Source: Gavia stellata
Lineage: Eukaryota; Chordata; Aves; Gaviiformes; Gaviidae
Length of the DNA stretch: 64,000 nt
Direction: 5' to 3'
NCBI RefSeq assembly: GCF_030936135.1
Contig: NC_082620.1
Span: 2,418,001-2,482,000 of the forward strand
Part shown: one piece after another, positions 13,106 to 25,738 of the stretch
How positions within the stretch are numbered: position 1 is the stretch's first letter
Layout of the letters: each line of letters starts with the position of its first letter
Translations under genes and position numbers: made by a program
Notes under the pieces: generated by a model
What the model saw: the letters and a program-made list of their open reading frames with translations, nothing else
Told to the model about the DNA's origin: nothing
Databases searched by the model: none

Positions 13106-14564
13106 GTGTTGACTTTGTATGTGAGTGAGAGAGAGAGAATGGAAGGAGAGGACTTCATTTTGAGTACCTAGCAGCTGTGACCACCTGGGTAAAAGCCACT
13201 GTGAGAGCTCTTCAGAAAAGACAGCCGTCGTATGTTCCTCTCCACTCTGGGAAGGCAACCCCCATCTAACATACAGTTCAAAGAAGCATTCCCACCTCAT
13301 AAATCACCCACTAGACCCCTGCTGCTTGTGCCGGTGTTTGGAGAGGAATATAAATACTCCTATGTCCTGTTTGTACAGTTGCCCTTTAAAATTGGAAATT
13401 TGTCCTCACCAAAGAGGCAGAATCTAAAAGGGCAAATCCTAACCGTGTGACTGATGCAGCAAGCCAGTGCTGTCTCACGTAGCTTTGAGTCATGGAGTGA
13501 CCCAAGTTTGAAACTTCCTCGGTTTAGTGGGTGAATTAAACAGATGCACATGCCATCTGGCTCTGAGCTTACCTTTTAGGTTGATTGTTTTTTCACCCCT
13601 CTTCTGTGGGATAACATTTAGGTTTCAGTGTCTGGGAATGGGTCGCAAATATTTAAAGCTCTTTATTACCTTGGCAAGTCACTGGTCCAAGTACTCCCTT
13701 CTACTTTACATTTACCCCAGTCTACGTAGTTACTTGTTGGCATGTTGTCTACTGCTCCTCTCCTGACTCAAGAGGTTGTCTTCACTGCTTACTTACTCAG
13801 CACGATTTTCTAGATATTGAGATGGCTTTCAAGGACCTCTTTCTCCCATGCTTGCTGCACGTTGTCCATGTAGCACAAGGTGTGAATACGTGTCTCCCAA
13901 GACAGAAAAGGAATGGTATAGATTGATACGGAGCTTTCCTTTATTGAAAGCCTGTTCTGCTGCATGGTGAGCACTGGCAGATGGAAGAGTGACAAAAAAA
14001 TTCCTCTCCAGAAAGGAAAACACAATGGAAAACAAGTTGCGCAATATTTGTTTTTTAAACCATGCCAAAAAAGGAAGGGGATGGGCTGAGGGGCAGTCTG
14101 CTGAGTTCAGAGAGCTTGAGAAACTCCTTATCTTACTGAGCAACGGGACTGAGATTTGGTCTGGGTGCTACAGCAGTCCTGCACCCCCACAGCCCCCTGG
14201 GCACTGGTGTGTGGATCTTGCACACTGAAGAAACATGTTGAGCTGTGCCCAGAGTCAACAGAAGCTGAAGAGCTCGCCTAGAGCAATGGACTTGTGAAAT
14301 AAAATAGCTTTAATGCCAGAGCAGCATTAAAGACTGTCAAAGCATGATACCATCCAGGACCATTGCTTGAGCATGTCCTTGTTTTTCCACCTCCTCCCTT
14401 GCCGGACTGCATTCATCAGTCAGGTCAAAACAGCTTATTGGAAACAGGATCTCTTTCTTTCTTCCCAATTTTGAATCATTTTATCTGGCCCCAATTTTTA
14501 ATTTGAACTATGTACTTTGGAGCCATAGCTCCTCTGTGGTTTGGAAATTGTTTTTATTGAGTTC

Positions 14565-14578
14565 TGTGTGTGTGTGTG
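14565..14578. repeat. (TG)7 microsatellite
   Basis: Seven uninterrupted TG dinucleotides lie in intergenic sequence. Confidence 0.85.
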
Positions 14579-15921
14579 CTGCGATGCTAGCAGTCTGGTA
14601 AGCCAGTGGGTTCAGCTGGAGAGAAGAGCATCAACCTGGCTACGAAACAGGAGAACCAAAAGTGGTAGCAGCACTCTGAATGTAACGATTGGCAACATTC
14701 AGAAAAAGCTTTAGCTGGCGCTGTGTCATTTGGGCCATGATGATAGGTTCCGTTTTTATTTAGTGTCCCTGGTAATGATTTGTCCTGCCCTGGTATGCTC
14801 TGCTTTAGTTCAAATATGACTTCCCAGAGCTAATTCTTACTTAATGGGATCTACTGTGACCCGTGATCAAGTGGTTCTTTTGGCCCTGGAACTCAGAGGG
14901 TACCCTTGTAGCTATCCATTCACAATGTGTCATTTACTGCTAGAGTGTGAATAATCAGAACAAATGTTCTTGCTCATTAATGTGAAATTCACTAGGGTGA
15001 GCGTGGAAAAACTTCACAAATTTACTCTAAAAATTGGAATTTAAATTTTGTCACTGCTCTTTAAGTTGGGTAAGAATTTAATATTTTGGTTTTTCACAGC
15101 TGCCTTGCTTCATGTTGGTTGTGTGGAGTGAGAGATAGATATATATGCATATATAACTAGCACATAATGGGCCTGTATTTGTTTTGGTTTAATTAAAGTT
15201 GTATTATTCAAAACCTATTTTTGAACCTGTCCATGTAAGCTGGGCAAAATATCTCCTTGTGAGGACAAGTCTCCTGTTTCCCTCTATGGGAATGAGAGCG
15301 TACTGTTCCCAACTGAGGTTGGAATAGGAATGGTTTCCTGCCGCTTGATTTCTAATTACATAAATGGATGGGGGAAAAGTGGAAATTCTAAGTACCAAAA
15401 GGCATGTTAAATTTAGTATAATACACTCATCTGGAAACTATCACATTTTTCCTTCTTTCTTAAGCCTGCTGAAATCATTGCTTCGTCTAACTGTAGCGTG
15501 ATTTGGATCAGGACCAAAAAGTGCAAACGAGATAGGCCTAAAAAAGTCAGGTGTCCCTACCCAAAACTTAATGAGACCTTTTAGTGGAGAAGTTACTGTA
15601 TCACCCCGGCGCAATTTTAATAGGAAAATGGTGAGTATTCAGTGAGTAAAGAAACCATACCTCTATCTAGGAGAAGGAGAAAAAAAAAAAGAAGCTGCTG
15701 CTGAAAAGAACTGGTTTTGAACGTTTAACAACTCCCTAAGTGCTTGACTGGCCACAATTCTGACTCTTAACAGCTTGATTAGATGTCTGCTGAGGCTTTG
15801 AGATGAATAAACAAGTCACGGAAAAGCAGAGACTGCAGGAAAAAAAAATATCAAGCTGCTTTTCTATTGTTTATCTGAGTTCTTCGTGTTTGATCAAGGT
15901 ACCGTCATTTCTTTGTATTTC

Positions 15922-16140
15922 AGTCATGCCTAGGAGCCTTAGCCAAGATCAGGACCTTGCTGTATGTGGTGCTGTACACACAAATAAAAACCAGTCTCTG
16001 CCCTGGAGAATTTACAAACTAAACAGATGGGATTAAGGGAGGTAGAAAGGTTTCTAATTCCCATTTTAAAGATGGGAGAAGCTGTAGGCAAGGTCAGTGC
16101 TAAGTCTTGGAGGGAATGTGGCATGCAGCTGGGACTCTAA
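15922..16140 (+). repeat. Ancient L2/MIR-like interspersed repeat relic
   Basis: The segment contains GTGGTGCTGTACACACAAAT, then CCAGTCTCTGCCCTGGAGAA and TTTACAAACTAAA. These resemble the widespread amniote tail motif 'gctgtacaaacac...agtccctgcc...gcttacaatcta'. TTCCCATTTTAAAGATGGGA follows, matching the 'ccccattttacagatgggga' core. The match is to a remembered consensus, so the family name and boundaries are tentative. Confidence 0.5.
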
Positions 16141-17624
16141 TTTGAGCCTTGAGCCATTGACTCAATCAGCCGTCCTTTCTGACAGTTTTTTTACTTGGCA
16201 GGTCATGGAGTCTCGGGGGAAGGCTGCCCACTTCATAGTCTGGGAGACTCCGGAAGGGTATGTTCTGCAACCACTTGCTCCTCAAATTGTCCCAAATTCT
16301 TATTGGCAAATCTCTGACAAGTTAGAAATTCTGTTTTATTGTCGAGGAGGTGATCACTAATAAGTGTACAACACTGAGACCCTCAATATTGACTTTGGTG
16401 TAAATCTGAATCTGATACGGAGAGAAAATACTGAAACTTATTCCCAGTTCTTTGCATCTCATGGAATAGGACACCGCTGTGTTAGGTATAACATAAGCAT
16501 AATACCAGAAGATAGTCACTGCCTTAAATATGAACTTAGGTAACAGGTCGAGATAGGGGGAGGATATCAAGGAGACAGTATAATTCCAGTAGTGGAAACA
16601 CAGCAGCGATGGCGTAACAACTCTTCCAGAGCGTTCACACGGATGATTCTCCAAAGGAGAAGGAATTGGTTTTCCAGATATTTTTATTGGGTTCCCTCCG
16701 AGTTTTTGGAGCAATGCAAAAGAAATGACAAAGGTGCTTGTTTGCAAAGGCAAGCAGTGGGTGCATGAGTGGACTAAAGGAGGCTGTGGTTGTCGTGGTA
16801 GTGACCTACCACGAGGTACAGCTCTCACGCTTTACCTAGAAGGGAGAGGCTAGTGGCAGAGCTGGGGAACACGTGATCGGTGACCTGCTGGGAAAACCGC
16901 TTTTTTCCGCTGCGTTCTGAATCAGCGAGGCGTTGCTGACCCTTCCTTTTGCTCTGAGCTGGCTGGGTTTTGTTGCTTTTCCCCCCTACCTCACGCATCC
17001 TGACAGTAAGAAATAAACTTTTTCCTCGTCTCCCACCCCACCCCTGCCTTTGTAAATGGGACTGGTGCAAATTTTGGCACGCCAGCTCCAGTAGGCAGCT
17101 GTACGCAACGCGTACTGTCTCTTAACTGCTCTGAGAGTCCAGCCTATAGCCCACCCACAGTGAAATGCTTAACGGAGATTGGAACTAAATGGGAACATAG
17201 TTTGTGGAAATTCAGCTGTGGATCGCCGTTTCTCTTGTGACTTCTGGCTGTCAGCACTTAGCTGTACGGCATTGCTAGCTTTTTAGAGCTGGATGTTCCT
17301 CGTGGTGGTGGATACCCACCTCCTGCAGCTTATAAAGATGCTGAGAAAGTTGTTGGTGACTCATAAATCACTCTTCATCTCTAGTCTTTATTAGTAGCGC
17401 TTGTAAAGACTCCAGCTCTGGGTTGGGAGTGGATGCCCCTTCCTAGAAAAGGTCATGCCCTTATCAGTTCAAATTCAGTTCATAAATCTCCTGTCGTATG
17501 AAGGAGTGTGTTTCTTTTCAGGAGTTTTAGAGGGTATTCTTCCTCCCCCTCAGTGCTGCACTTGAAGTTGTTAGTAGTGACTATCAGCTTAACCCAAAAC
17601 CATTACTAATCCCATGAGCCATGC

Positions 17625-17725
17625 ATTCCCGGAGGATTTAGGAGTCCAGTTGTGATAGACAGCACCTCAATTTTCTCCCCTGTAAAACGGAAGTGGTGAC
17701 ACTCTCTCCACTTGGTCATGGCTTT
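17625..17725 (-). repeat. Ancient MIR-like relic, reverse orientation
   Basis: CACCTCAATTTTCTCCCCTG followed by TAAAACGGAAGTGGTGACA resembles the reversed MIR core 'cctcagtttccccatctgtaaaatggg'. The similarity is short and diverged. Confidence 0.4.
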
Positions 17726-20700
17726 AAGACCTACTTCATACCTGGGTAAATTCAGCTCTGTACAGTCAGCTAGCGTACATTCTGGGACCCCACAGTTCAC
17801 CACCCGTCTGCGCTGGGTTGAATCGCACTCCACAGTTCACAAAATGCTTTGGCTTCTGCTCTTTGAAGATGCTGGAAGAACAAGGTGAAGGTGTGCTATG
17901 GAAGGTGAGTGTTTCAGACGAGGTAAAGGTGTGCTGTGGGAGTGTTTCTGCACTTTCTTATCCACCTTTTCATTTCTTCCAGTCACCTGTTTCTCTGTCA
18001 CCAAACTCCTGCGCCTTCTCTCCAGGACAAAGTGCTATAGCACAGAGCAATAAGGGAGAAAGGGCTGTAGTTGTCAATGGAGCAAGGGGAAAGGAGGCTT
18101 AGCTGAAGGTAACTGCCATCGGTTGGGTAATCTCCCTCTTTAGCAGCCACTTTCTAGGTTCAAAGGTTGACTGAGGCCACAGGAGAAGAAAATAATTTCA
18201 TGTCCTAATGGCTCCATGTCTGAATTGCAACACAGTGGCACTCTGGGGTCTGTGGATGCCGTGTCTCCCGCAGGAGACAGTATAATGCTTTGTATTATCT
18301 GTAATTTTCATTAATTACCTGGAAGTAAATATAAAAAATGGTGGCAGACGAATAATTGCTATTTGGTGGGATGCTATGTAAATGAAAAAAAAAGTGGAGC
18401 AATGTAGATTTTGGTATCGTCAAATGTAAAGTTTGACATCGAGGCGCAATGAATGATGATCGTACCTAGAGATCGCAAGGACTTAGGGGTTACGAAAACC
18501 CAGGAACTGAAGGGTTTGCTGCTAACAGGGAGAGGCATGATGAGAAGCAATGGCTGGAGGCCAAAGTTTGTCCCATGCAGACAAGCCGTGAGGCACTGAA
18601 TTATAAGCAGAGAGACTGGGATAAGCTAGTAGAGCAATGGGTGGATTTTTCAACTCTTGATGTCTTAAATGCAAGTTGCTCTGCTCCACCTGGGAGTGAC
18701 TGGGTGAAATCAAATGACCTGTAACACAGATGGATTCATATCAGATGATCTAACTGTTCTTGTCGGCCATAAATTCTCTCAAACTTCTAAGGCCATAAAG
18801 GTTGACTGCATTGTTCCTGGTCTCCTGGTCCCATGGCTTAATCTGGTATGAACTAAATGCAGAAAAGTTCAGCTCAAGGACCCTGTTTGTTAGACACTCC
18901 CCGAAGATGTCCCTGGTGTGGTTCTCAGATGTAAGACGACCTATTTCTACGCCGATCATTGCTGCTTTGTTCTTCCAGCTCCTCCCTTTTGGACTGTTTT
19001 CCTTGGGTTTGTTTGAGGGAATGGCTGATGGCGTGTGCTTCCCCCGCTCCTTTTTCCGGGCACGGGGCCCGGTTTTTGTTTAATTCTCTCTGAAGATTAC
19101 ACGGTTTCGTAGATAATCTGTTGAGAGTTGGGGTTTTTCATATGTCAATAAATGCATCTTTGAATGATGGATGGAAGCCTGGGGCTGGAACTGCAGGAAT
19201 GTTTTGGGGCTAGGGCTGGAGGTGCGCTGGAAGGACTGTACCGGGAAGTCCGCATAGTCCTGCTGTTTGCACCACGTCAGACAGAACAGAGGAAGTGACT
19301 TTACTGGGTTCTTTTAAGGCTTGAGAAAGAATTCCCTTAAATCTTTGGGAGCATCCTAGTAGGTGACACGCTTGTGGGAGTCTCTAGTTTGCTAAGTTGT
19401 AGATTTTATATCCATATTAGGTATAAATAGAGGTAGGCTGGCAGATAGAGAGAAGGTCATTGTGACTCCGCTCAGCCCGGGATGAGCCTATAATTATTTA
19501 ACTGAGGCTTCAATGTTAACTCTTGTCATACCTTGGGGCAGCCATTGAGGCAGTCCCTCTTACCAAAATTAAAACCAAAATGACAACAAATTGCTCCAGT
19601 GCTAGCACGGATGTCTCGGCACGCTCAAGAAAGCAGTGATAAGCTAAGACTCCTGGCCAGTTTCATTCAGTTCCTCATCAGCTGCAGGAGTGTTATCTGC
19701 TTCACAAACTCAAAAATCACGATCCGGCTTCAGGGCAGGAGGAGAGGGAGGCAACGAAAGCAGATTGCGCAGGGTCCCACACTTCTATGATTTTATGAAC
19801 CACACCCTCTGAAATATGAAAATCATGTTATCTCCTTCAGGATTATATTTGCATTTGTCTTCTGTAAGGCAGGGGGAGTGGGAGCAGAGGAGTTTAATCT
19901 GTTAGCAAATACATACATGCATTCTTTTTTCTCTGGTACCCTCGTTTAAAAAAATGTTGACGCTCTCCTGCCGTAGCAGGGCTTCAGAAACTGGCGCTTT
20001 GAGACTTCTGATTTTGGGTGCTTTTCTTTAAGGCCGGAGAGTTTGTGTATGAGCCTCTTCCTATGCAACAGCAGTGCAATATTGCTCTGGGCTGAGTCAC
20101 CCCGGTTCAGGCGGGTGCTGGTTTCCTTTCGGTAATGTGCAAAATGTTCCCTGCACACATGTGTATGTTCTAAGTTTGTTCTGCTGCTTGACAGTTTGTA
20201 GGCGCTTCGGTGCCAGAACTGTCTCTAAACACATACAAGCACCTATTGTGACGAGGCCCTGAGCTTGGCTGGGGCCTTCAGGCAGCGCTGCAAGAAAAAT
20301 AATTAATATAATAAGGGGTTCTGAGCGACTGCAGCAGGGGGAAGTTGTGCAGCAGAAAATAAGATGGTTATCAGAGGGGATTTAGCCGGTTGTAATGGAG
20401 TCGGAGGAAACTGGTATTTTTGAAGCAGAAAGAAAGAAACTGTTTGAACTCGTAGGGAAGAGGGCACCTGTGAATGAAGCCCAAGAGCCTCTTCCCGGCC
20501 CTCCGTGATAGAAACTGCCCCTGCAGACATGCACTGAATAGGAGAAGGATTTTGCATGACCTGAGTTGCTGGGGAGGCGAGGGAGGGAGGGACGAAGGGG
20601 CCTAGAGTGCCTGGGAGCGGGGAGCGATTGGGCAAGGTGGAAAATAAAGCGATTAAACACACTTGGACTTGCTCAGAGATGGGAGGGGTACATTTTTTTT

Positions 20701-23700
20701 ACTGCTGCCCCAGGGCCCCAAAATGCATTGGCACGGCACTACAGAGAAACCACTAATCCCAGTCACCGAGGGGAGGGAACGGGACTTTCTCGTTCTCTCC
20801 TGCTCGCCGAGCGTTTGGACCCCTGTCGAAGGAAAGGCTGATGGGATTAGAGGAAACAGCTGGCTCGAGTCTTACCCTGCGGGAGCTCGCATTCTCGGGA
20901 CTCGGGAAGAGAGGAGCGCCCCGCTGCCGAGTCGCATTCCAGGTCATTTGCTGAGCCCAGATGTTTTCTAATGAGCTCGATGATAAATCCTTTTCCTTTA
21001 CTACTGAGCACAGTCCCTGCCAGCCAGGTCCGTCCCTAGATCTCTCTTTCTATGCACAGCCAGGCAAGTCGGACTTTGCAGTTCAAGCCAGCTAGCCAAA
21101 TTACCACTAGGACTCGTGCCTTTCCGCTCTGCCTACGCAAAGGGATTCAGCGCAGAGCTCAAATCTGTTATCCTAAAGCTGTGGCCTGATGGAGGTTGCC
21201 GGTCCAAATTTCTCCCATGGCTGAACCTTCCTCTCTAGCCTCTCCTTACCTCTGTCTACGTTATTAAGCTGAGGGTGGATCGACCTGGTGCTCTGAACAA
21301 GCAGTGAAGTGCTGTTGTACCCCCGTGCTTTGGGTGAGTCTTAAAAAGCCAGAACGGTATTTGTGAGGACTGCTTCATCCTTGCCCGTGGGTGCTGGAAC
21401 TGCACAGATGTGAGAGTCGCATGCTGGCAGTGATGGGAGGATGCGATCCTCACACCCTACCTGCCACCACTGTCCCTTCCCCTCATCTACCTGAGATGGT
21501 GATGGGAAATCACCCCCCAGCTTTTTTAGCAGCAAAATCTTTGCCTCTGTCTCCTGGCATGAGTACTGCTCCCTTCACCTCGGGTGCATATGCCCTTACA
21601 CACAGCAATGTGAGGTCCTGAGCTGTTATCTTGGAGATGTCTTAGGGCTTATTTAGGAGTTCAGAAGTAGGAGTTCAACTCCAGCAGGTGACGGTCAGCT
21701 GAGAGAAGGGAGCTGATAAAGAGCCGTCTTTATTCCGGGGAGCTGCAATGCAATTTTGTACCCTTTTGCAAATGAGATGTGGGTAGGTGAAGCAAATTGA
21801 CTGATGTGAGATGGGGCAGGGTAGTCCGTGCCAGACACAGGTATCAGTCTCCCAAGTCCCTCGTGGGTCATGCAAGGGGGTTTAGCCCTTGAGACCGCTT
21901 CTTTGGAGCCTTTGCAGTGTGTCACGGCGATGGTGAACAAAACGCATGTCGCTGGGGAAGAGATGGAGCATGGGCCAGGCTGCGGGGATCTGTGAAGGGC
22001 GATCCCCCCCTCGTTGCTCCCTGCAGCCCTTTGCAGATACACACGCTCTCGCTCGCTCTCTCTTTTCCCAGCTGCCTTTCCCCGGCTGTGTTTTCTAGCA
22101 TCCAGCTATGGGCAGGGAGCCTTGGAATCTGCGTTAAGACACAAATAAAAGGAATCGTTTTATTTTTAACTTACAAATACACCCTTTTAATTCTCACGCC
22201 CACAGTTCCTAGTCCTGTCCTGACAAGCGGGGAGCCCCTGGCACTGTGGGTGTTTGTCAGCAGGCCCAAAACAGCAACAGCGGGCGAGGGAGGGAAGCTC
22301 CTGGATACTGGCGAGCAGGTTTCTCCGTGTCTCAGTGCACAAAAGCCTCGGTGATCCAGCAGCAGGGGAAAGGGCTGAGGGGGAAGACGTAGGTGGGTGT
22401 GTGGACGTTTCAGGCAAGGCTCGGTGCACCTGTGTTTTCATACGGTGTCTATCTGTGGTGGAAAACAAGAGGCTGATGAAATGGGCTGTCGTCGGGGGGT
22501 GAGTGGAGAGTTGTGTCTTGCTAACCCACGTGTCGCACCCCTCGGCGTGAAAATAATACCATGGTTTGGCACAGGTGCTTTAGGGGCAGGCAGCAAGCTC
22601 CTCACAGCCTGTGGGGAGCGGGAGCTGGTAAACGAGGGGGTGATGTGGAGCAAGAGTCTAAAAATGCGGCTGAAGCCAGCGACGCTGGCGAGGGGCGAGG
22701 GGCCTGGCCGGTGAGGCCAGCTCCTTTCCTGCCAGCGTTGCCTCCCTGCTCTCCCTCCCGTCCGCTCCCAGCTGCGGAGCGGCTGCCTCTAGCCCGTGCC
22801 TGAGCCAGTGTCTTGTCCAAATGACATCTGCAGGCATCAGGTCTTCACTCCTTGTTCTGGCTGCGATACCGCATTGCCAGAGAGGAAGGGGAAAAGTGTT
22901 GGCCCAGGGCTTTGACAGCCTCTCGGCAGCATCTTTCATCCTCCAGCCAGCCTGCTCTGTCATACAGCACCTTTGCCTGTTTCTTCAGACACCAGAAAAC
23001 CTGAACTCTGCTCCTTGTGCCTTCCCACCCCCAGATTTACAAATTGCTGTGTTTCCCTTTTCTGCTGTTTGGCTGTTTACAGAACTGGAGCACGAATGAA
23101 TAGTAAGAAGCAGTGAATGAACTGCATGCTGGCTCACATCTCTGCACGCAGCCTGGTGCTCCACTCCGAATAATCACATCCCAGTGCCAAGGATCCCACA
23201 AAAATCATCAAAATACTGAACCACGGACCCCATACACTTGGGTGAATTTCACCTTAATGCCCGTGGTCTGTTGCTTCCTAGCTGGTTGGGTCTACATCTT
23301 ATTTTTCCTCATTTATCCACAGACCTGAGAACTTGCTTCCAAGCCTTTGATGTCTCCTCTTTCACTCGTATTATTCAGAATAAAATAGCCTCCCAGGCAG
23401 GAGCTCAGCGCTGGTCATGCTGGCTGTGAGGAGCAGGTAGAGGTTAGTCAAAAGCCCCGGTTGAGCAGTGGGTGACAATGGTGGGAGATTAGAGGTCGGG
23501 CTCCCGATGGGGCGTGTGGTCGTGGCAAAAGGCTGCGCCTTTGTCTGTTGTTGGCCGGTTCGGAGCTGAGCGGTTCAGTACAGTGCGGGGCCGGGTAGGT
23601 TGCATCTAGCAGGATGAGAAAATGATGCTGGAAGCGGTTTTTTTGCCATCCTATTTACAAAATCCTATTGTCCCCTGAGCTGGAAGGAACCAAGCAGCGG

Positions 23701-24461
23701 GAAACCGTTCCTTCGCTGGCAGCCTCCAGCCTCCTTCAGCTAAGACCCAGCCCCAACGCTCGCCTTCCCGGCTTCTCCCCAGGACCACTGCCAGGGCACC
23801 ACCACCACTTCTCTCAGCAGAGCTGTTGCTTTCTTACCACCTCCTCTTCCTGCTTCTCTGATCTCTATGCAAATCTTCACACAAACAGGAGCCGGCAAAG
23901 CCCATCCAAGCCTTGCAGGTATCTTTTGATTTGGGTAGCACTGTGCCAGTGTTTAATGTGGAGGCCTCTATTAGATTAATTGCACCTTTACCGAAACAGA
24001 GCCCTTCCGGTCTCTGAGAATTATCCTAACTTGAAAGATAGCTATGAATGGGGTTTCACTGGGATTGTGTTTGGCGGTTAGTTTTTTAATGGGAAAGGGA
24101 AAAAGAAAGAAGAGGGGGAAAAAAGAGGAAGGGAAAAGAAAAAGAAGAGCAAACCATCCTCTCTGGTGTCGGAGATCTTTCCCAAAGTCTTCCCTGCGGC
24201 TAGGACTCTACCCCAAGCACTCTCTATCAAGTCTTCTGTTTGAATAGGAACCGTTTGCGTCCAGTGAGCCAAATCCAGGCTTTGTTGATGTCGCTGCAGG
24301 CGCAAATGCTGGGCAATCACCTTGGGACACAGCCCTCCCTTTGCAGACACGTCGGGTTTATGGCCCTGCGTGGCCAGCGCGCTCTCCCCCTTAGCTTTCC
24401 GCACTTGCCAGGGGCTTCATCGCCGGGACAGGCGCTCAGCGTGTGAGCTCCGTGCCCATCC

Positions 24462-25500
24462 CGGGGGCTGCGAGTCCCGCGGGTGTTCAGGGGCCGCCCC
24501 GTCGGGGATCCGCGGGGCTCCCGCGGGTTTTGGGGGCCGCCCCGTCGGGGGATCCGCGGGGCTCCCGCGGGTGTTCGGGGGCCGCCCCGTCGGGGGATCC
24601 GCGGGGCTCCCGCGGGTGTTCGGGGGCCGCCCGTCGGGGATCCGCGGGGCTCCCGCGGGTTTTGGGGGCCGCCCCGTCGGGGGATTCCGCGGGGCTCCCG
24701 CGGGTGTTCGGGGGCCGCCCCGTCGGGGGATCCGCGGGGCTCCCGCGGGTGTTCGGGGGCCGCCCGTCGGGGATCCGCGGGGCTCCCGCGGGTTTTGGGG
24801 GCCGCCCCGTCGGGGGATTCCGCGGGGCTCCCGCGGGTGTTCGGGGGCCGCCCCGTCGGGGGATCCGCGGGGCTCCCGCGGGTGTTCGGGGGCCGCCCCG
24901 TCGGGGGATCCGTGGGGCTCCCGCGGGTTTTGGGGGCCGCCCCGTCGGGGATCCGCGGGGCTCCCGCGGGTGTTCGGGGGCCGCCCCGTCGGGGGATCCG
25001 TGGGGCTCCCGCGGGTTTCGGGGGCCGCCCCGTCAGGGGATCCGTGGGGCTCCCGCGGGTGTTCGGGGGCCGCCCGTCGGGGATCCGTGGGGCTCCCGCG
25101 GGTTTTGGGGGCCGCCCCGTCGGGGGATTCCGCGGGGCTCCCGCGGGTGTTCGGGGGCCGCCCCGTCGGGGGATCCGCGGGGCTCCCGCGGGTGTTCGGG
25201 GGCCGCCCCGTCGGGGGATCCGCGGGGCTCCCGCGGGTGTTCGGGGGCCGCCCCGTCGGGGATCCGCGGGGCTCCCGCGGGTGTTCGGGGGCCGCCCTGT
25301 CGGGGGATCTGTGGGGCTCCCGCGGGTTTTGGGGGCCGCCCCGTCGGGGGATCCGCGGGGCTCCCGCGGGTGTTTGGGGGCCGCCCCGTCGGGGATCCGC
25401 GGGGCTCCCGCGGGTGTTTGGGGGCCGCCCCGTCGGGGATCCGCGGGGCTCCCGCGGGTTTTGGGGGCCGCCCCGTCGGGGATCCGCGGGGCTCCCGCGC
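24462..25500. repeat. GC-rich 45-bp minisatellite, about 23 units
   Basis: This is a head-to-tail array of a roughly 45-bp unit with 44- and 46-bp variants. I counted 23 copies of the core GCTCCCGCGG, plus one diverged unit at the left edge. Variable positions are TGTTC or TTTT after the core, GATCC or GATTCC before it, and CCGCCCCG or CCGCCCG. The unit contains CCGCGGG-GCT-CCCGCGG (7-bp stem, 3-nt loop) and CGGGG-GCCG-CCCCG. It also has four G-runs spaced 5-7 bases apart. Lack of stop codons in the unit creates very long open frames on both strands, which should not be annotated as genes. The array abuts the NBL1 CpG-island promoter. Confidence 0.97.
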
Positions 25501-25647
25501 CCCGGCGCTCCTCGGGCACGGGGCGGGGGGGGGGGCGGGCGGGCGGCCGAGGGGGCTGCTCTGCCGGGGGCTGCTCGGGGCTCTCCGCCCCGCTCCACAA
25601 ACCGGCGCAGCCCCGGCGGGGCGGGCAGGCGCTGCAGCCGGCGCTCC

Positions 25648-25722
25648 CCTCGCTCCCTCCTCCCTCCCTCCCTCCCTCCCTCCTCTCCCCTCCTCTCGCT
25701 TCCACCCCCCCTCCGCCCTCCG
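25648..25722. repeat. Polypyrimidine CTCC-rich tract in NBL1 promoter
   Basis: A nearly pure C/T stretch with tandem CTCC units lies immediately before the presumed transcription start region. Mirror-repeat pyrimidine tracts of this kind are known to be able to form triplex DNA and to occur in TATA-less promoters. Confidence 0.8.
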
Positions 25723-25726
25723 CCCC

Positions 25727-25738
25727 GATTGTGCAATC
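25727..25738 (+). promoter_or_regulatory. C/EBP-like site GATTGTGCAATC
   Basis: The 12-base sequence differs from a perfect palindrome at its centre and resembles the C/EBP consensus ATTGCGCAAT. It sits in the NBL1 CpG island. Function is inferred from motif resemblance only. Confidence 0.4.

Larger units (their letters stand above)
13106..24460. other. MICOS10-NBL1 intergenic region; no gene recognised
   Basis: About 11 kb separate the MICOS10 poly(A) signal from the NBL1-proximal minisatellite. No exon of a known family was recognised on either strand. Content seen: a (TG)7 microsatellite at 14565-14578, AT-alternating sequence near 15137-15156, old repeat relics near 15.95 and 17.65 kb, and a purine-rich stretch at 24088-24150. 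CpG content rises from about 20 kb toward the NBL1 promoter. Confidence 0.6.

Noticed and set aside
19770-19798. TTCTATGATTTTATGA resembling a CR1 terminus
   Set aside because: The sequence before it lacks the CR1 tail, so the short match may be chance.
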